Notes under the pieces: model-generated
Databases searched by the model: none
What the model was told of the DNA's origin: nothing
Seen by the model: only the letters and a program-made list of their open reading frames with translations
Assembly: GCA_949710005.1 (NCBI GenBank)
Contig: OX453275.1
Span: 34,035,718 to 34,099,717, forward strand
Reading direction: 5' to 3'
DNA: 64,000 nucleotides
Origin: Ricordea florida
Taxonomy: Eukaryota > Cnidaria > Anthozoa > Corallimorpharia > Ricordeidae
Translations under genes and position numbers: made by a program
In this document: in pieces, positions 63,790 through 64,000 of the stretch
Layout of the letters: each line of letters starts with the position of its first letter
Position numbering within the stretch: the stretch's first letter is position 1

Positions 63790-63962
63790 TTACACAACTA
63801 ATGAAACAAAGCTGTTGTATTGTTGTATGTTTCGCTTCAGAATGTCAATACAAGGACCCAACACACGCTCAAACCGTTGCCTGTCAAGTTTGACACACTT
63901 GAGGTCTCCACGAGCTTTGACTGTGGCAGCTCTTGGTCGATTCAACACTAGTGCAATTTCAC
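63790..63962 (-). CDS. PRKAR1-like: Last exon of type I PKA regulatory subunit
   Basis: The exon reads on the minus strand from an acceptor (TTTGTTTGCAG) at 63963 to a TAA at 63790-63792, encoding 57 residues. [15 protein letters not shown] is the phosphate-binding cassette of the second cAMP-binding domain, with the conserved Glu and Arg. It is followed by the C-terminal helices ([28 protein letters not shown]). This pattern is very specific for PRKAR1A/1B. The subunit holds PKA inactive until cAMP binds. The rest of the gene lies to the right of the window. The intron begins after 63962 in plus coordinates. Confidence 0.95.
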
Positions 63963-64000
63963 CTGCAAACAAAGTTAAGTGTCAGTCCCTGACAAACAGC

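Noticed and set aside
1..64000. CRISPR array
   Set aside because: The tandem and direct repeats present lack regular unique spacers and belong to TIRs, satellites and MITEs of a eukaryotic genome.

Overview
The window is animal nuclear DNA. Its genes are split into exons with GT/AG junctions and the introns are crowded with small inverted-repeat elements. The host genes recognised are orthologues of metazoan proteins. The overall look, including the MITE and SINE repertoire, suggests a cnidarian, most likely an anthozoan or stony coral; that taxonomic call is inference.

Layout. 1-4949: host DNA with one probable terminal exon (3454-3619) of an unrecognised gene. 4950-20137: a complete Polinton/Maverick element of about 15.2 kb. 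It is AT-rich, densely coding and intronless, is bounded by terminal inverted repeats (TIRs) of 404 and 426 bp, and has a 5-bp GCGCG direct repeat at each edge. 20138-24714: intergenic DNA with several MITEs. 24715-43478: an 18-exon lethal(2) giant larvae (LLGL) homologue encoding 1160 aa, whose introns carry nested elements, including one with a hammerhead-ribozyme-like core. 47578-49095: a single-exon ankyrin-repeat protein. 50040-51831: a three-exon C7orf50/DUF2373 homologue. 53097-61617: an 11-exon SDR42E-type dehydrogenase encoding 399 aa. 63790-63962 (minus): the last exon of a type I PKA regulatory subunit.

The Polinton encodes a protein-primed family B DNA polymerase (1544 aa), a retroviral-type integrase on the opposite strand, a double-jelly-roll-type major capsid protein interrupted by one in-frame TGA, an A32/FtsK-like packaging ATPase, and a run of eight small or unknown genes. 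At least five of these eight have predicted membrane segments. Two further minus-strand genes lie at the right end, one of them a Cys/His repeat protein. Replication, integration and capsid-packaging genes are therefore all present. I could not find the usual adenovirus-type cysteine protease or a sure penton protein.

Two features of the Polinton stand out. A short motif close to TTTAAAGAT sits about 18-27 bp upstream of nearly every start codon, which suggests a promoter system dedicated to the element. The TIRs reach into coding sequence, so the polymerase gene and the right-end Cys/His repeat gene share the same promoter and the same first seven codons. Their N-terminal modules still resemble each other beyond the TIR.
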